Below the pieces are notes generated by a model. It made no database searches. It was not told where the DNA came from and was given only the letters and a program-made list of their open reading frames with translations. A stretch of DNA of 64,000 bases from Rhabditophanes sp. KR3021 (Eukaryota > Nematoda > Chromadorea > Rhabditida > Alloionematidae), in assembly GCA_963281155.1 (NCBI GenBank), contig CAUJLY010000004.1, positions 5,022,001-5,086,000 of the forward strand, given 5' to 3'. Made by a program: the position numbers and the translations under genes. Numbering within the stretch: the first letter of the stretch is position 1; each line of letters starts with the position of its first letter. Below are positions 1-14,319 of the stretch, one piece after another.

Positions 1-2826
1 TCAATTTTGCAAACATCTATTAATCCCTTTTTCAAACTGAGTATATGTCTCAGATTTTATATTATTTTCTTTATTAATGTGCATTGTATCATTTTTAAGT
101 CATTACTCATAAATATCAAACTTCAAATATTGTTCTTTTATATTAAAATGTACCCGAGATGGTGTTCAATTTAAACCAACAGGCCAAAACCTAAATGACA
201 GATATTCAAAGCATTCATTTCATATGCGGGGTTTTTTCTTATCAAACTTTGATAAAAAGTAATACAAGTACAAAGTTTAATATATTATGAAATATATAGC
301 ATTATATAATAGAAAATGTTATAAAGTGTTATAATATGATATAAAATATGCATGCCATTTAAGCAGTAAACCTTCTCTAACCTAATTCGCATATTTATTA
401 TTTATTCACAATGGCAAACCCTATCTTGAATTAAAAAACTTCACCGTGTAGAAGAGAGTATAATTTGATATTTTCGAATTATGTACCATATTTGCGATAC
501 TTCTCTGTAAAATTGACTTAATATAAAAGATAACACCTTTATTTATGAACTGAGAAAATGTCAAAAGATTTTTCTGGAGCATTTTAACTAGTTTAATTTT
601 TTTGTTAAAATGTACAAACCCATTTACTAAAATTGCTATTTATTTTTTATTGACAAAAATGAGTTTGTAACCTTTTCTTTCTAGACTTTCACCTTCATTA
701 ACTCTTTTATCACATTCAAAAACGTACAATTGCTAAACTAGATAACGAAAATAACAACTGTAATTTTGTAAACGTTCATACTTCTAAAACACCTTTATAT
801 TCAGTAATGATTTAAAAGTTGGTTTATTAAATCGTTGAATTCCATCTATTTTTATCCAAATTTTATATTATCCATCAAATTGTTCATTATTCATCAAAAA
901 TGATAAAAACAAAATTTTATGTAGGTTTTAATAGATTTGTTGATAAGTTTCAATGAATACGTTTTGAGATTAAATTCTGCGTTCTTGATAAAATAAATTT
1001 TTATAGTCGTTAAAAATTTATCGTTTGTTTGAGTGTTGTCTTTGACAAAACAGCACATACTATACCTAAAATAATTAAAGTCAAATCTTTACGTTACAAT
1101 TATTCTTTTAATTAAGAGACAACTTCGGAGCACTTTGTACGCAAGAACACGGCTTTTGAAATATTCGTGATGAATTTTTGTTACAATTTGTATACAAAAC
1201 ACATCTGTATGTTCTTTGAGCATCTTTTTGTGCATTTAGTGATTTTTTGATGCATTTATATTTCATAGCCATTGTATATAATTTAAATCTTTTTAAAAAT
1301 TGAATGTCGATTGAAAGACAAACACAATTTCCTGGATTAGGTTTGTCTCACATCATACATCATCTTGTGGAAAAATTATTTATGCACTTAGTTCACGCTA
1401 ATAGATATAAATATACCTTATGACATTTAATAAAAGAACGGAAAAGTCAAAAAGAAAAAATTAAAGACTATAATTTTAAAGTTATGTAAACAGTAGCACC
1501 ATTATGAATGGAATATGTCGGCTAGAAGACATCAAGCTGCAGGAAATTCTTGGTAATTGCGCGTCATATGTGCTCGTATGCGTTTATTACAAAATATCAG
1601 ATATAGGGGTCATGTTTGCACATCAGGAATTATATTTGGAAACATAAATTATTTGATTAGCTTTGATTACTTTTATTCTCTAAAATAAAACTATGAAAAG
1701 ATTGTCCAAAATGTTTGTATTGAAACTATATAAGAGTTCCCAGTGATTCCAAAATTCATTCACACATGATATTACTTTTTTAATCCAAGCAACAACTAAC
1801 TATACACTTACTGTATAAAGATAGTTTAATTAGTTTTCAAAAGTCAAATTAATTTAAAGGAAAATGTTTTGGTAGGTTTATGAGAAGTAAGTATTTGTCA
1901 ACAATCCCTCGTAACTTGACACATATGCGAAATAGACTTTTTTAAATACTTGTAAATATTTATGGCACAATATTGTTATTTACCAAATTGTTAGAGATTG
2001 CACGTGGAGCATATTTGAGGATAATATTTTTATAAATAAATATTTAAGTTATGATAATTGAATTATCAACAATAATAAACAGGTAAGCAAATAGTCCATC
2101 TGAGATAGTTAATTAAATGACTTTAAGTTATCATTATAGATAATGCAATGACTAATTTGTGTGGAAAAATATTACGATGTGCTTTACCTTATTTTTGCTT
2201 ATCAAAAAGTTATACGTGTAATTAAGAAGATTTTTTTGCCTAATAAGAACAAATTGCTTTGATATTTTTATTCATTACCGGGTAATGTATAAACTCTTCA
2301 AAGCGTTATCATTTTCTTGCTTTCAATACAAAAGATACGTCACAATTACCTTTAGTCATCATTCTCCTATTGCATAAACTTCGTTTTCTTTTATCAGAAT
2401 TCAAGAGACTTATCCAACCTATCAAATTTATTCGTTTACAATTCGGTTACTAATCATGGTAGAATGTTTAAATATGTTTGATCACATAAATTTTTTCTAA
2501 AAAGGTCTCAGTGTCAAATATCAGCAAACAAAAATTATTTTATACCTCCACGACCTCTCATTCATATGTTTTCTTAGTACAGCTTGCAATCTCAGCGGAA
2601 TATAAGCTTAATATTTGCTGATTTAATTTTTTATAAATTGTATGTACTCGAGACTCCCTCATTTATATCTGCTTATCTTGCATATGGATATTTCCTTTCC
2701 ATAGATTTGATACAACATATGTATTTCGTTATATTTCAGTGTAGCTTGCTATATTCCGATTCTTCTTTAGAGATTGTGACATATAAAATAAGTACAATTT
2801 ATTTAATTCTTTATTTTAGTTAAAGA
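1..2826. other. AT-rich intergenic region upstream of the Ras-like gene
   Basis: I see no supportable gene in this 2.8 kb. Long A/T runs dominate and all frames are closed often. The only stretch that looks compositionally different is around 1504-1647, where a 47-codon plus-strand ORF begins MNGICRLEDIKLQEILG. It has no detectable partner exon. An 79-codon hydrophobic ORF at 2584-2823 lies directly before the Ras-like start codon and looks like chance. Confidence 0.6.
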
Positions 2827-3889
2827 ATGACGGTTGCAGCCGGAGCGTTGTCCCCTATTAGTCATACCTCATCTATGGAAAGTAATGTATTAGAGAATGA
2901 AGTTAAATCCCATAAGAAAAAAATTGTGCTGCCGGAATATAAAGTCGCCTTTATTGGAACTCATCATAAATTAGCCTTTGTAAGTCAAATTATTTCCTAA
3001 CACTCATAAGCATTAAAAATATTTAGTTCAATAAATTAAAACAAGCGTGTCTTAAGTATGAGAGGCATAATCAATACACGGATGTTCACTATCTTAATTT
3101 CAAAGTACATGAGGAGGAAATTGTTCTGGAAATAGTAGAGTTAGGTACAGATCATACTGGAGCACGTGAAATGGCAATTAGACAAGCCGATGCCATAATA
3201 TTATGTTATTCTTCTGTTAATATAGCTTCATATCATCAATTAGCTAATTGCGTTGATGATTACAAAGCGAGAAAAAAGGATAAAAAAGCAGTAAGTTTGT
3301 AAACACTAATTTCTGGGCTTATTATAAAAGTTGTTTGATTGATAAGCTTAAGACTATTTCAAAGCCCAAACTAAACACAAATATGAATACATTTAAATGT
3401 TTGATTTTTTAGTCTCCTATCTATGTGATAAGCAATAATGATGAATTTGCGGATGATGAAGATTGTGATGGAAAATCACACACAATGTCATCTGCCTCAG
3501 AAGGATACGAGTCAGAAGGAACACCAACTACCATCACCACTCCAACAACATCTGGATTGATAAAGCGATTATCAATGGAAAAATTAAGGGAAAAATCAGA
3601 AAACATGGATAAAATAGAGAGTGCACAGGGCGAGGCCTTGGCCAAAGCATTCAGTCATGATTGTAGTTATATGAATTTAAATGTTAGTACTTTCGATAAA
3701 AGTCAGCATTTTGTAAATGAATTAGTAGAAAAAATGAACATAGCAAATCCAAAGAAAAAAGCATCTCCTAAATTAAGTAAAAAGGAAAAGAAAGTTGGAA
3801 CGAGTGAAGACGGTGGTTCAAGGCGGCATTCAGAAGACATTAAAGGATCCAAGAAAAAAATTAATTCAACGGTCTGTTCTATTCAATAA
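2827..3889 (+). CDS. Ras-like small GTPase-related protein with degenerate nucleotide-binding motifs and a CAAX end
   Basis: Three exons join in phase 0 (2827-2979, 3027-3290, 3413-3889; GTAAGT donors) to give 297 residues. The fold resembles the Ras superfamily: a first strand VAFIG near residue 40, a strand VLEIVELG, the helix REMAIRQADAIILCYS that follows switch II, and a strand PIYVIS. The nucleotide motifs are damaged. The P-loop position reads GTHHKLAF, without the GKS/T lysine. The DxxG position reads GTDHTG. The base-binding N/TKxD position reads SNNDE. A charged, Ser-rich C-terminal extension of about 140 residues ends in a basic stretch and CSIQ, a plausible farnesylation CAAX box. 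I infer a membrane-anchored pseudoGTPase acting as a scaffold or regulator. The exact subfamily is not recognisable. Confidence 0.7.
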
Positions 3890-4755
3890 TACAAGAAATA
3901 TTTATTTTAATTCCTATTAAAATTCTATTTATCATCACTTACATTGAAAGTCCAAAATAGTAACCACTGCAAAAATTAGATTAATCTTGGACCGGTGAAA
4001 CATACAATTTGATTAAATTCTATATAATATCAACAATAATAAAGAGATTTATATTTATTATCCTTTAAATTTTAACTTTCATTTTAATAAATTTTGAAGA
4101 AAATAGATACAAGTGATTGTTGTTTTGTGATAAGTCGAATTTATTCATATCACATAATAACATTAAAAATATTGTTAAACAAGTATGAAAGAGTGTAGAT
4201 GATTTGAAGTTTCTATCAGGTTTTAAAAACAGACATACTTGGAGCGTGACTCAAATAAGCATAATTTGAAAGCCATTTAGTATTTGTAAATAGATATAAC
4301 TACCTCATCAGCTATAACCTTCAATTTAATCCGGATGTTCCGCAGTTATCAAGTAAAGCCCTATTACGGGCCTTTTGATCAAGTAACCAAAATTGGAGGC
4401 AGGAATTAACTATATATTTGTATAATACCATAATATGATAATATTAGTGTTGTGAGATTTGCAAATAGTAGTCTGCATCAAATCACTATTTTTATTTCCC
4501 AAACGTGACTCTCTTTTCATATCCCCTTTATTTTTTGTTTGAGGACTATTAGACAATTAATATCAATCATAGTAAATATGAGTATTGTATTCATACATTC
4601 AACCAAAACATACATATTACCTATATTCGTAAACGTGATTGTACAATGAAATATTATATTATTGATAAACATATTTATAAGGAGAACATTTGAATTGGCC
4701 ATGTGTATTTATAAATAAAGTTTTCTTCGCATTTTTAGTTATAACTTTTGACGAA
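3890..4755. other. Intergenic region between Ras-like and MARVEL genes
   Basis: This 0.87 kb gap is AT-rich. It should hold the 3' UTR of the Ras-like gene (AATAAA-like sequences near 4029-4045) and the promoter of the MARVEL gene. A minus-strand ORF at 4517-4702 has no supporting features. Confidence 0.5.
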
Positions 4756-6475
4756 ATGGGCACATCGCATACATTATCTATGATTTCCTTTGCTATTAGA
4801 ATTTTCGTTCTTGTAAGTTACACATTTATTTGCGTTAAATGATAATTTAGATTTTGTGCATAACCTCAATGATTCTTATTATGGTTGCACCAGGAGTGTG
4901 TTTCAGAAGGCAAGTTAGTCTACATGTGTTTATAAAATAAATTGGTTTTATGAAAGAATTTTAATTATTTAGAGTTATAAATGGACAATCTGCAAGCCAG
5001 GAAATATGCCCAGCTAACAATGCCTTATTTCCGATGAATATAGATCGCTGGAATAGTGCGATGCATTTTCAATTTAAAGGACAGAATGTATGGGGTCAAC
5101 TAGCTATCATTATTTTGGCAATTATATTTTCACTTCCTCCACTTGTGTTTTCCTGTTTATACGTTACCTCCAGGCAAGCTATTTTATTAATTAACAAACC
5201 AAAAATTTAATACAAGGAATGACTTCTCATCAACAACAAAAAGTTCCTCTAGGATAAGTTCAGCGACGTGACTTTTCGGAAATAAGTGACATGCTTCATC
5301 AAAAGAGGGCTTCCCGGAGTCGAGTTGGTGATCTGTCTTCTTAGAGCATCGATGAGAATACTTTCAACATTTTCGACCATTTCCTTTGACTCGTACCACA
5401 TTCCTAGAACAATTATTTCTTCCCTTTCCAATGTCTTATCCCAAATAACTTCCTTGATAAAGTCCTCTTTATTGTCAAAGGGCGGTTCCAAGTCGACGGT
5501 AGCATTGAAGTCTGCTTTACAACCTCTGTTCTTTTGTGAACGTTAAGATTAGCTTTTGTGTTAGAATATCTTCCACACTGTAGGCATTGAAAGTCAGTGT
5601 TGGTTTCTTAAGGTTGCGGTATTTAATCACAAGCATATACTGTTAAACTTGCCAACGATAATTTGGAGACTTCATTCATCGTCAATTTGAGGTTGACCTG
5701 AAATAAAAGAATTATTAGATATAATTAGTTTTAAACTTACTTTCATCCACAGAATTCCCACTTCTCGCTAAAGTCGGCAGTCTATCTTCCATGATAGTTT
5801 AATAAACACCTAATAAGAGGCGATCTTGAGCTCTAAAATAAACAGAGTGAATTAGTAAATGGTTTTAAGCCAAATTTCAAAGGTACAAATCTAAAACAAA
5901 AGTTGATAGAGTGTTTACCAAACAGCAATTAAAACATTTAAAATATATTTTTACGCAAATATTCTAATTTATGATTGTTATTTCAAGGAAGAATTTTTTA
6001 ATACCGGTATGTTGATTACTCATATATAAATTTAACTATATAATTTTAACTATTTAACTGTAACTATTTAAATATAACAATTCAATTATAACTATTATAT
6101 TATTGTCACGTTATTTCAGCAAATTGCTCTACTCGGATTTTGCATAATTGCATTCGTCGTACTCGGGGCAGTTGAAACATGGTATGCTACAGGATTTGAT
6201 CACATGGGCCCATTTATAAGACAAATCGGAAACGGCATTTTTTCTGGATGTTCGGGAATTGGATCTAGCTGTGAGACCTCATTTGTAGTTAAAGGTTGGG
6301 CCGCTAGTGCCGCATTTCTATTTTTATCAGCTCTACTATATTTAATTGATGGTGTTTTACTATTTTTGAGGAAAGACACGTAATGTTGACATTACTACTT
6401 TTATAATTTAACAATTATTTCAGTTCAGATAGTCAGGTTATTTTTCAAAGAGCAGTACCAAGGAAAACCTTCTAA
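4756..6475 (+). CDS. MARVEL-type four-transmembrane protein
   Basis: Six exons (4756-4812, 4851-4909, 4973-5173, 5988-6006, 6120-6379, 6424-6475) make a continuous 215-residue frame. Four hydrophobic segments are visible: residues about 8-33, the segment around GQLAIIILAIIFSLPPLVF, the segment around ALLGFCIIAFVVLGAV, and AAFLFLSALLYLIDGVLLFL. Cys and Trp residues lie in the loop before the last helix. This is the topology of MARVEL proteins, which act in membrane apposition and vesicle traffic. Exons 2 and 3 both end AG|GCAAG, so both introns would be GC-AG. Exon 4 is a 19-nt microexon between a TTTCAAG acceptor and a GTATGT donor. It is needed to restore phase, which supports it. The 814-nt third intron carries a broken GIY-YIG gene on the other strand. 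Confidence 0.72.
5249..5792 (-). pseudogene. Broken C2HC finger + GIY-YIG nuclease copy nested in an intron
   Basis: Read on the minus strand, an ATG at 5792 opens MEDRLPTLARSGNSVDE and then a GTAAGT intron, after which the frame closes. Downstream, a finger motif FQCLQCGRYSNTKANLNVHK lies in one frame. After a shift, the next frame encodes a block ending at 5249. That block contains the elements IKEVIWDK, EEIIVLGMWYE, ESILIDAL and ITNSTPGS. The block matches the C-terminal half of ANKLE1/LEM-3-like GIY-YIG domains, including the conserved Glu (ESILID) and Asn (ITN). The N-terminal GIY/YIG strands and catalytic Arg are missing. At least two frame changes make this a truncated relic. It is related to the better copy at 53954-55665. 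Confidence 0.6.
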
Positions 6476-7134
6476 ATAATTCATAATTAATATTTTACAT
6501 CATTCTACAACTATGCTGCTATAATACTATAACTTTTACTAAGAATATGTACTTGCAATTCTTTTTTGTACATAAGAATAGTACTTACAATTCTTTTTTG
6601 TACATATTCAAAAAGAAATAAAGATTATACTTAAATAGATTTAATAGATTTTTGAAGTGATTCATTGTTTGCTTATAAAATGTATACATCACAAGTTTTA
6701 CATAAACGGTGTAATATCAAAGTGAAATTAAAATAAGTATTTTGCATGGTACAACATAAGTTCTACAAAAATGAATCACCAAGTCAGTATAATGATATCA
6801 CAAATACCATTCATGAACAAAATACTGTTAAAAATGATCCATACTTATATTTAAAAACCGAGTGTCTTTCAATTTCAATACAAATATTATTGAATCAACT
6901 CATGTTAAATATATACTTATTTGTGTAATTATTTTTTTTAAATGTTATACATGTATTTTCCAAATCAGAGAACTTATTTTTTGATAAATATGGATAATTA
7001 CTTGTCCAGTCTATATCTATCGCTGCAAATTTTTCGCATTTTGCAATAAAAATGTTAATTAATAAGTGACTGAATATTGAAAAACTTTTATGAAACCTAT
7101 GAGAATACAAACTATTATACATTCGTTATTAAAG
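6476..7134. other. Intergenic region with a short direct repeat
   Basis: This AT-rich gap lies between convergent gene ends. Around 6541-6606 a roughly 30-nt unit containing ATTCTTTTTTGTACAT occurs twice in tandem with small differences. A 60-codon ORF at 6746-6928 shows no coding signature that I trust. Confidence 0.5.
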
Positions 7135-8620
7135 TTACACACGCGCAGCTCGTAATTTGAAGAACCGATAAGCTGAATGTTGTCCACCACCCTGTTGGTA
7201 TCCACCACCTCCAGAGCTTTGTCCACCACCTCCAGAACTTTGTCCACCACTCTGTTGGTATCCACCACCTCCAGAACTTTGTCCACCACTCTGTTGGGCA
7301 TATCCACCACCTCCAGAACTTTGTCCACCACTCTGTTGAGCGTATCCACCACCTCCAGAACTTTGCCCGCCGGTTGAATAACCTTGACTTTGCTGGACTT
7401 GAATTTGTTGTTGTTGCTGTGGGGCTGATCCACAACTTGGTGCTGATTGCCCACATCCCGATGGTGCAGGAGCTGGTGGTCCAGAGGCATATCCTCCGCC
7501 CCCTCCTGAAGATTGTCCACATCCTCCACCACAGCTAGGAGCTGGAGCTGGTTGAGAGCTGAAAAAGATTTATAATTGAAACTCAAGCTTAACAAACCAT
7601 CCTCCACCGCAACTAGGAGCTGGAGCTGGTTGAGAGCTGAAACGAATTAAGAATTATAATGGAAACTCAAGCTTAACAAACCATCCTCCACCGCAACTAG
7701 GAGCTGGAGCTGGTTGGGAGCTGAAATAAATTAAGAATTATAATGGAAACTCGAATTCTACACACCATCCTCCACCGCAACTGGGAGCTGGTTGAGAGCT
7801 GAAAATAACGGATTTACTTTAAAATCTAGTTAAGGCAATAACTAACCATCCACCACCACATCCACTGTCTCCTCCACCGCCGCATGATGGGGCTGGTGCA
7901 GGTTGGGAACTAAAAATATAACATTATTGTTTCATTTTGATAATTTGTAAGCATATTATAAGGTAATAACACATTTATAAGACTAACCATCCACCGCAAC
8001 CTCCGGAGCTTCCACCCCCACAACCTCCTGAGCTTCCACCTCCACATCCACCAGAGCTTCCACCTCCACAACCTCCTGAGCTTCCGCCTCCACATCCACC
8101 AGAGCTTCCACCTCCACAACCTCCTGAGCTTCCGCCTCCACATCCACCAGAGCTTCCACCTCCACAACCTCCTGAGCTTCCGCCACCGCAGCCTCCAGAG
8201 CTTCCACCGCCGCAACCCCCTGAACTTCCGCCACCGCAGCCTCCAGAGCCTCCACCGCCGCAACCACCGCAACCTCCCGAGCTTCCACCTGATGAACATC
8301 CTGAGCTTCCACCACCACTAAAAAGAATGGATACAATATTGGCATATTTAAATTATAACAATTGAGAAAACTATCAATTGTACTAATGAATTTTATCTTA
8401 CCAGCCAGATGATCCAGAATCACCACATGAGGGTGCGCCACCTCCGCTAAAAAGGAATTGTTTAGGTTATTTAAATTGCTTTCACTTACCATCCTCTATA
8501 ATAAAATGATGATCCTAAAAATCCTAAATATTCTAAAAATTACCCTCCGCATTGTGCCAATACGTTATTAGCCAGGAATAGACCGAATAAGACTGGAGCA
8601 AATAAATTGAAGAATCTCAT
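7135..8620 (-). CDS. Secreted Gly/Ser/Cys-rich structural protein
   Basis: The minus-strand ATG at 8620 opens a signal peptide (MRFFNLFAPVLFGLFLANN, then VLAQ). The mature chain is low complexity. It first has (C-G-G-G-S-S-G-G) repeats. A series of short exons follows, each encoding SQPAPAPSCGGG. Last comes a Gln-rich part with several GGQSSGGGGY repeats and a basic end, FFKLRAARV. Exons join in phase 2, each ending G-TG and resuming with C or T, so every junction rebuilds a Cys codon. This looks like tandem exon duplication. A 6-nt microexon (8490-8495) is possible but optional. TATAAATA lies about 50 nt upstream of the ATG. I infer an extracellular matrix, cuticle or eggshell component cross-linked through Cys. 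The exact family is unknown. Confidence 0.72.
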
Positions 8621-8663
8621 GGTTGATTTTCCAAATTTTAAAGAAACTGTATTTGTATTTTTT

Positions 8664-8671
8664 ATTTATAC
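8664..8671 (-). promoter_or_regulatory. TATA box of the Gly/Cys-rich gene
   Basis: TATAAATA on the minus strand, about 45-50 nt upstream of the start codon at 8620. The other secreted-protein genes in the window have similar boxes at similar distances. Confidence 0.45.
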
Positions 8672-9292
8672 CCTTTCTCAACACCCCTGGGCTATCATCA
8701 TCTGCTTTCCTGTAATTATCCTTGTAACTTTTGACATATTTACACACCGTTTAGCAGGTTATCATTTCAATTTGTTTTTATTTAACCAGCCAAATTCATA
8801 AATGAAACAAAAACAAGTTAGTTTTTTTTAGTGAAACACAATTTTTAATTTACCGAAATTGATGTAGTATCAGTGACATTTATTATTTAAAAAAGAAAAT
8901 ACCAGTTCACTTTTTAGTTTGTAAATTGGATGACCACCACTCAAAATACGCATCTAAATTCGTACGTCTATGTCTGGTAATTGACGTACAAGCGGTTGTA
9001 AAAAACATAAACTATCTTTTCCTTAGAATACAAAAGTCTCTGACCATTAAATAATATCTTTATTTTCAAAAGTAAGATAAGCATCTCTGACAAAACTACT
9101 TCATTCTTAAAATGAGCGAGAAGGATTTAAACAAGTTACGAGTTTTATCATCGTGACATTTATCAACGGTCAGTTGTTGAGCAAAGCCCTTCACCTTAAT
9201 AAGTTTTGCTTCATTATTTGTATATAAATAACATTTCGCAATCAAAATATTTAAACTTGGTTCTCCTAATTCACCTATTTCTAAATACAACA
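8672..9292. other. Divergent intergenic region
   Basis: This holds the promoters of the Gly/Cys-rich gene (-) and the aspin-like gene (+). TATATAAATA at about 9221-9230 lies some 65 nt before the aspin ATG. I see no other gene. Confidence 0.5.
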
Positions 9293-9836
9293 ATGATCAA
9301 AATTGCTATTCTTTCTGTTTTACTATTGACTACCATTTACGGAGAAGCTTATATGCCAGCTACAAATCTTGCGGGATCAATGGGTTGTGTAGTTACAGCT
9401 AAAAAGTTGTTTTCTAATGGAAACTACATTAGAGATTTGACTGATAGCGAGATCAAAGACATGTCAAAATACAAAGACGATATGATTGACTATAAAAACA
9501 AATATGATAAAATTTTTGAAAACGCTGAAAAAGTTGAAGCTGGAGAAATGAAACCAGCCCCAACTCTTGTCAAGCCTCAATTGCCAGGTTTTTGCCTTGG
9601 GAAAGACACAATTTCATACGTTTTAGGAGGTTGTTCCGTTCAAGTAAGTCTTTTATTTATGTCAATAATATATTATTTTGTAGAATTACAAAGTGTTTAT
9701 CAATTCACAGTATGTTCGTGATCTTGATGCCGAAGAAAAATCCAAACTTGACCAATTCGAATCTGCAATGAGAACAAAGGATAATGGGGAAAAGAAAGCT
9801 TCTCAAATCACACTCGACTTTTGCAGTGAATTTTAA
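9293..9836 (+). CDS. Pepsin-inhibitor-3-like (aspin) secreted protein
   Basis: Two exons (9293-9643, 9711-9836; GTAAGT donor, phase 0) encode 158 residues. MIKIAILSVLLLTTIYG is a signal peptide. The mature chain has two diverged copies of the nematode pepsin-inhibitor-3 repeat. The first starts GCVVTAKKLFSNGNYIRDLT and the second GCSVQYVRDLDAEEKSKLDQF. Four or five Cys residues sit at the repeat edges. Family members, including the Ascaris aspartic-protease inhibitor, block pepsin and cathepsin E. In free-living worms related proteins may regulate endogenous proteases. The start was chosen because it follows the TATA box closely and begins the signal peptide. An upstream in-frame ATG at 9206 adds an implausible hydrophobic leader that lies before the TATA box. 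AATAAA follows the stop codon. Confidence 0.83.
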
Positions 9837-10013
9837 ATTAATTAATAATAAATATACTTTTAATAAATTAATTTCGATTAATGTTTTTATTTAAAGCAAA
9901 ATTTCAGATCAAGTTAAAGCATACGAGTATAATAATATGTGAGGAGCAGTTTAAAATTTTAAACTTAAACTATAAAACTATCATTTTAATCTCAAGTAAA
10001 CATTTTTAATTAT

Positions 10014-10150
10014 AAACTTGGCAAAGGTTATATTTTGAAACTTGACAAATGTTGTATTCTGAAACTTGACAAATGTTGTATTCTGAAACTTGACTTAAAG
10101 CAAAAGTTTATAATTTGTACTTGATTTAAAGCAAAAGTTAATAGTTTGAA
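10014..10150. repeat. Short tandem repeat (about 24 nt unit)
   Basis: The unit GAAACTTGACAAATGTTGTATTCT occurs two to three times with a diverged first copy. It is followed by two looser copies containing TTAAAGCAAAAGTT. It lies just downstream of the beta-tubulin stop codon. Confidence 0.7.
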
Positions 10151-10200
10151 CTTGATTGTGTTAGCGTATTGAAAAGATTTTTTTATTACTTCATTGAAAT

Positions 10201-13063
<2,863 letters not shown>

Positions 13064-14319
13064 TTTAGTAAAGTTATTCTAAATAAAATAAGAGTTATTC
13101 AATATTTGATCGATAAGCTTAATTGAAATAAAAAATACATGCTTGCCAAATTGGCTGTTTAATGTATTTTGGATAAAATAGAAAGAGCCGGCGAGAGATT
13201 TTCCAGAAAGAAGAGATACAAGTATATAACACAATGCCTATATTTCTATATGCATGTGGTGTATATAAATATATCATACATATACGGGTGATGTAAGGCT
13301 TTGTAGACCAATATAGATGTAGTGGACAAGGTAGCATGAGGCCTGACGTAACACTTTAATCTGGTAATAAGAGTGTTGTTGTAAAGTTGGAATAGACATA
13401 AAAAATGGCAACTATGGATGGAGACATATTAATATATTGGCAAAAGTAGAATACTTGGCCCATTGAAAAGTATAACATATACACAAGTGCCAATTTAAAT
13501 ACGCTTCATTTGTTATGGTTAGCGAGAACGGCAAAATAAAGTCAAATATGGGCAGAAATAAAGAGAGAGTAGTGTGTGTAAAGCTTTAAAAAGAACTATT
13601 TAAAAATGAGAGACTTCTAAATGTGTTTAAGAAAGGGCACAAAACAAAATAAAGTTGGTTTCAATTAATAGACTAGATGTATATTACTGGGTACAAAATG
13701 TGGGGCATGGTGGATATAAGTAGGTGGAAAAGCAGGTGATTATGTAGTTAGCAGGCAAATTATGTGGTTAGCAGGTGAATGACTGCTGTTGTGTGAGGTG
13801 ACTGCGCATTGTGGATAGGTGAATGAGTGTCGTGGTTACCATGGTGATGCCAAAAATAAATCGGCATGCTTTTTATAACCCATTCGATAATTATATATTT
13901 TTATTCACATAATTATTGGCCCCTTTGCCCATTTGCATAAACCATACCAATTAATTAGAATGGAATGCAAACTTTCTTTGTTTTTGATGAATGCCAATCA
14001 TTTAAGAAAAATGAAAGAATACAAAAAACTTGTTTAAATTTTTCAGACATATTTATTTTGAAATAGATACGATAACAATATAAGATTTAACGACTATTAC
14101 GAAAATAGACAGAATGTTATGTGCGTTTTATCTGGTTTTTTTGTTCTAAATAAAATTAATAAATTTAGCATGTAAAAATGAAAAGGTTATAAAATTTGAT
14201 TGAAATCTCGTTTGGCATCCTGTTTAAATAATGATTCGAGAATTGTATAAAAGTAAAAAATATACAAACAGAACTTATTAATTGTTTTTACTTAAAACAA
14301 ATTTTATTAATATCTCAAG
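13064..14319. other. Divergent promoter region of beta-tubulin and the ground-like gene
   Basis: This 1.26 kb region is less AT-biased in places, with a G-rich plus strand at about 13680-13850 containing repeated GTTAGCAGG words. TATAAAAG at 14246-14253 lies about 70 nt before the ground-like ATG. The X-box-like site is listed separately. A 72-codon minus ORF at 13119-13337 appears non-coding. Confidence 0.5.
13835..13848 (+). promoter_or_regulatory. X-box-like (RFX) site
   Basis: GTTACCATGGTGAT matches 13 of 14 positions of the RYYNYYATRRNRAC consensus bound by RFX factors such as DAF-19. It lies about 770 nt upstream of the beta-tubulin start and 470 nt upstream of the ground-like start. 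Functional X-boxes are usually nearer, so its role is unproven. Confidence 0.35.

Noticed and set aside
7177..8492. ORFs of Trp/Arg or Thr/Ser repeats overlapping the Gly-rich gene
   Set aside because: They are other frames of the GGT/GGA-rich repeats and lack start context; the signal-peptide frame is the coherent one.
13119..13337. 72-codon minus ORF upstream of beta-tubulin
   Set aside because: No splice link, no domain, and low-complexity aromatic composition.
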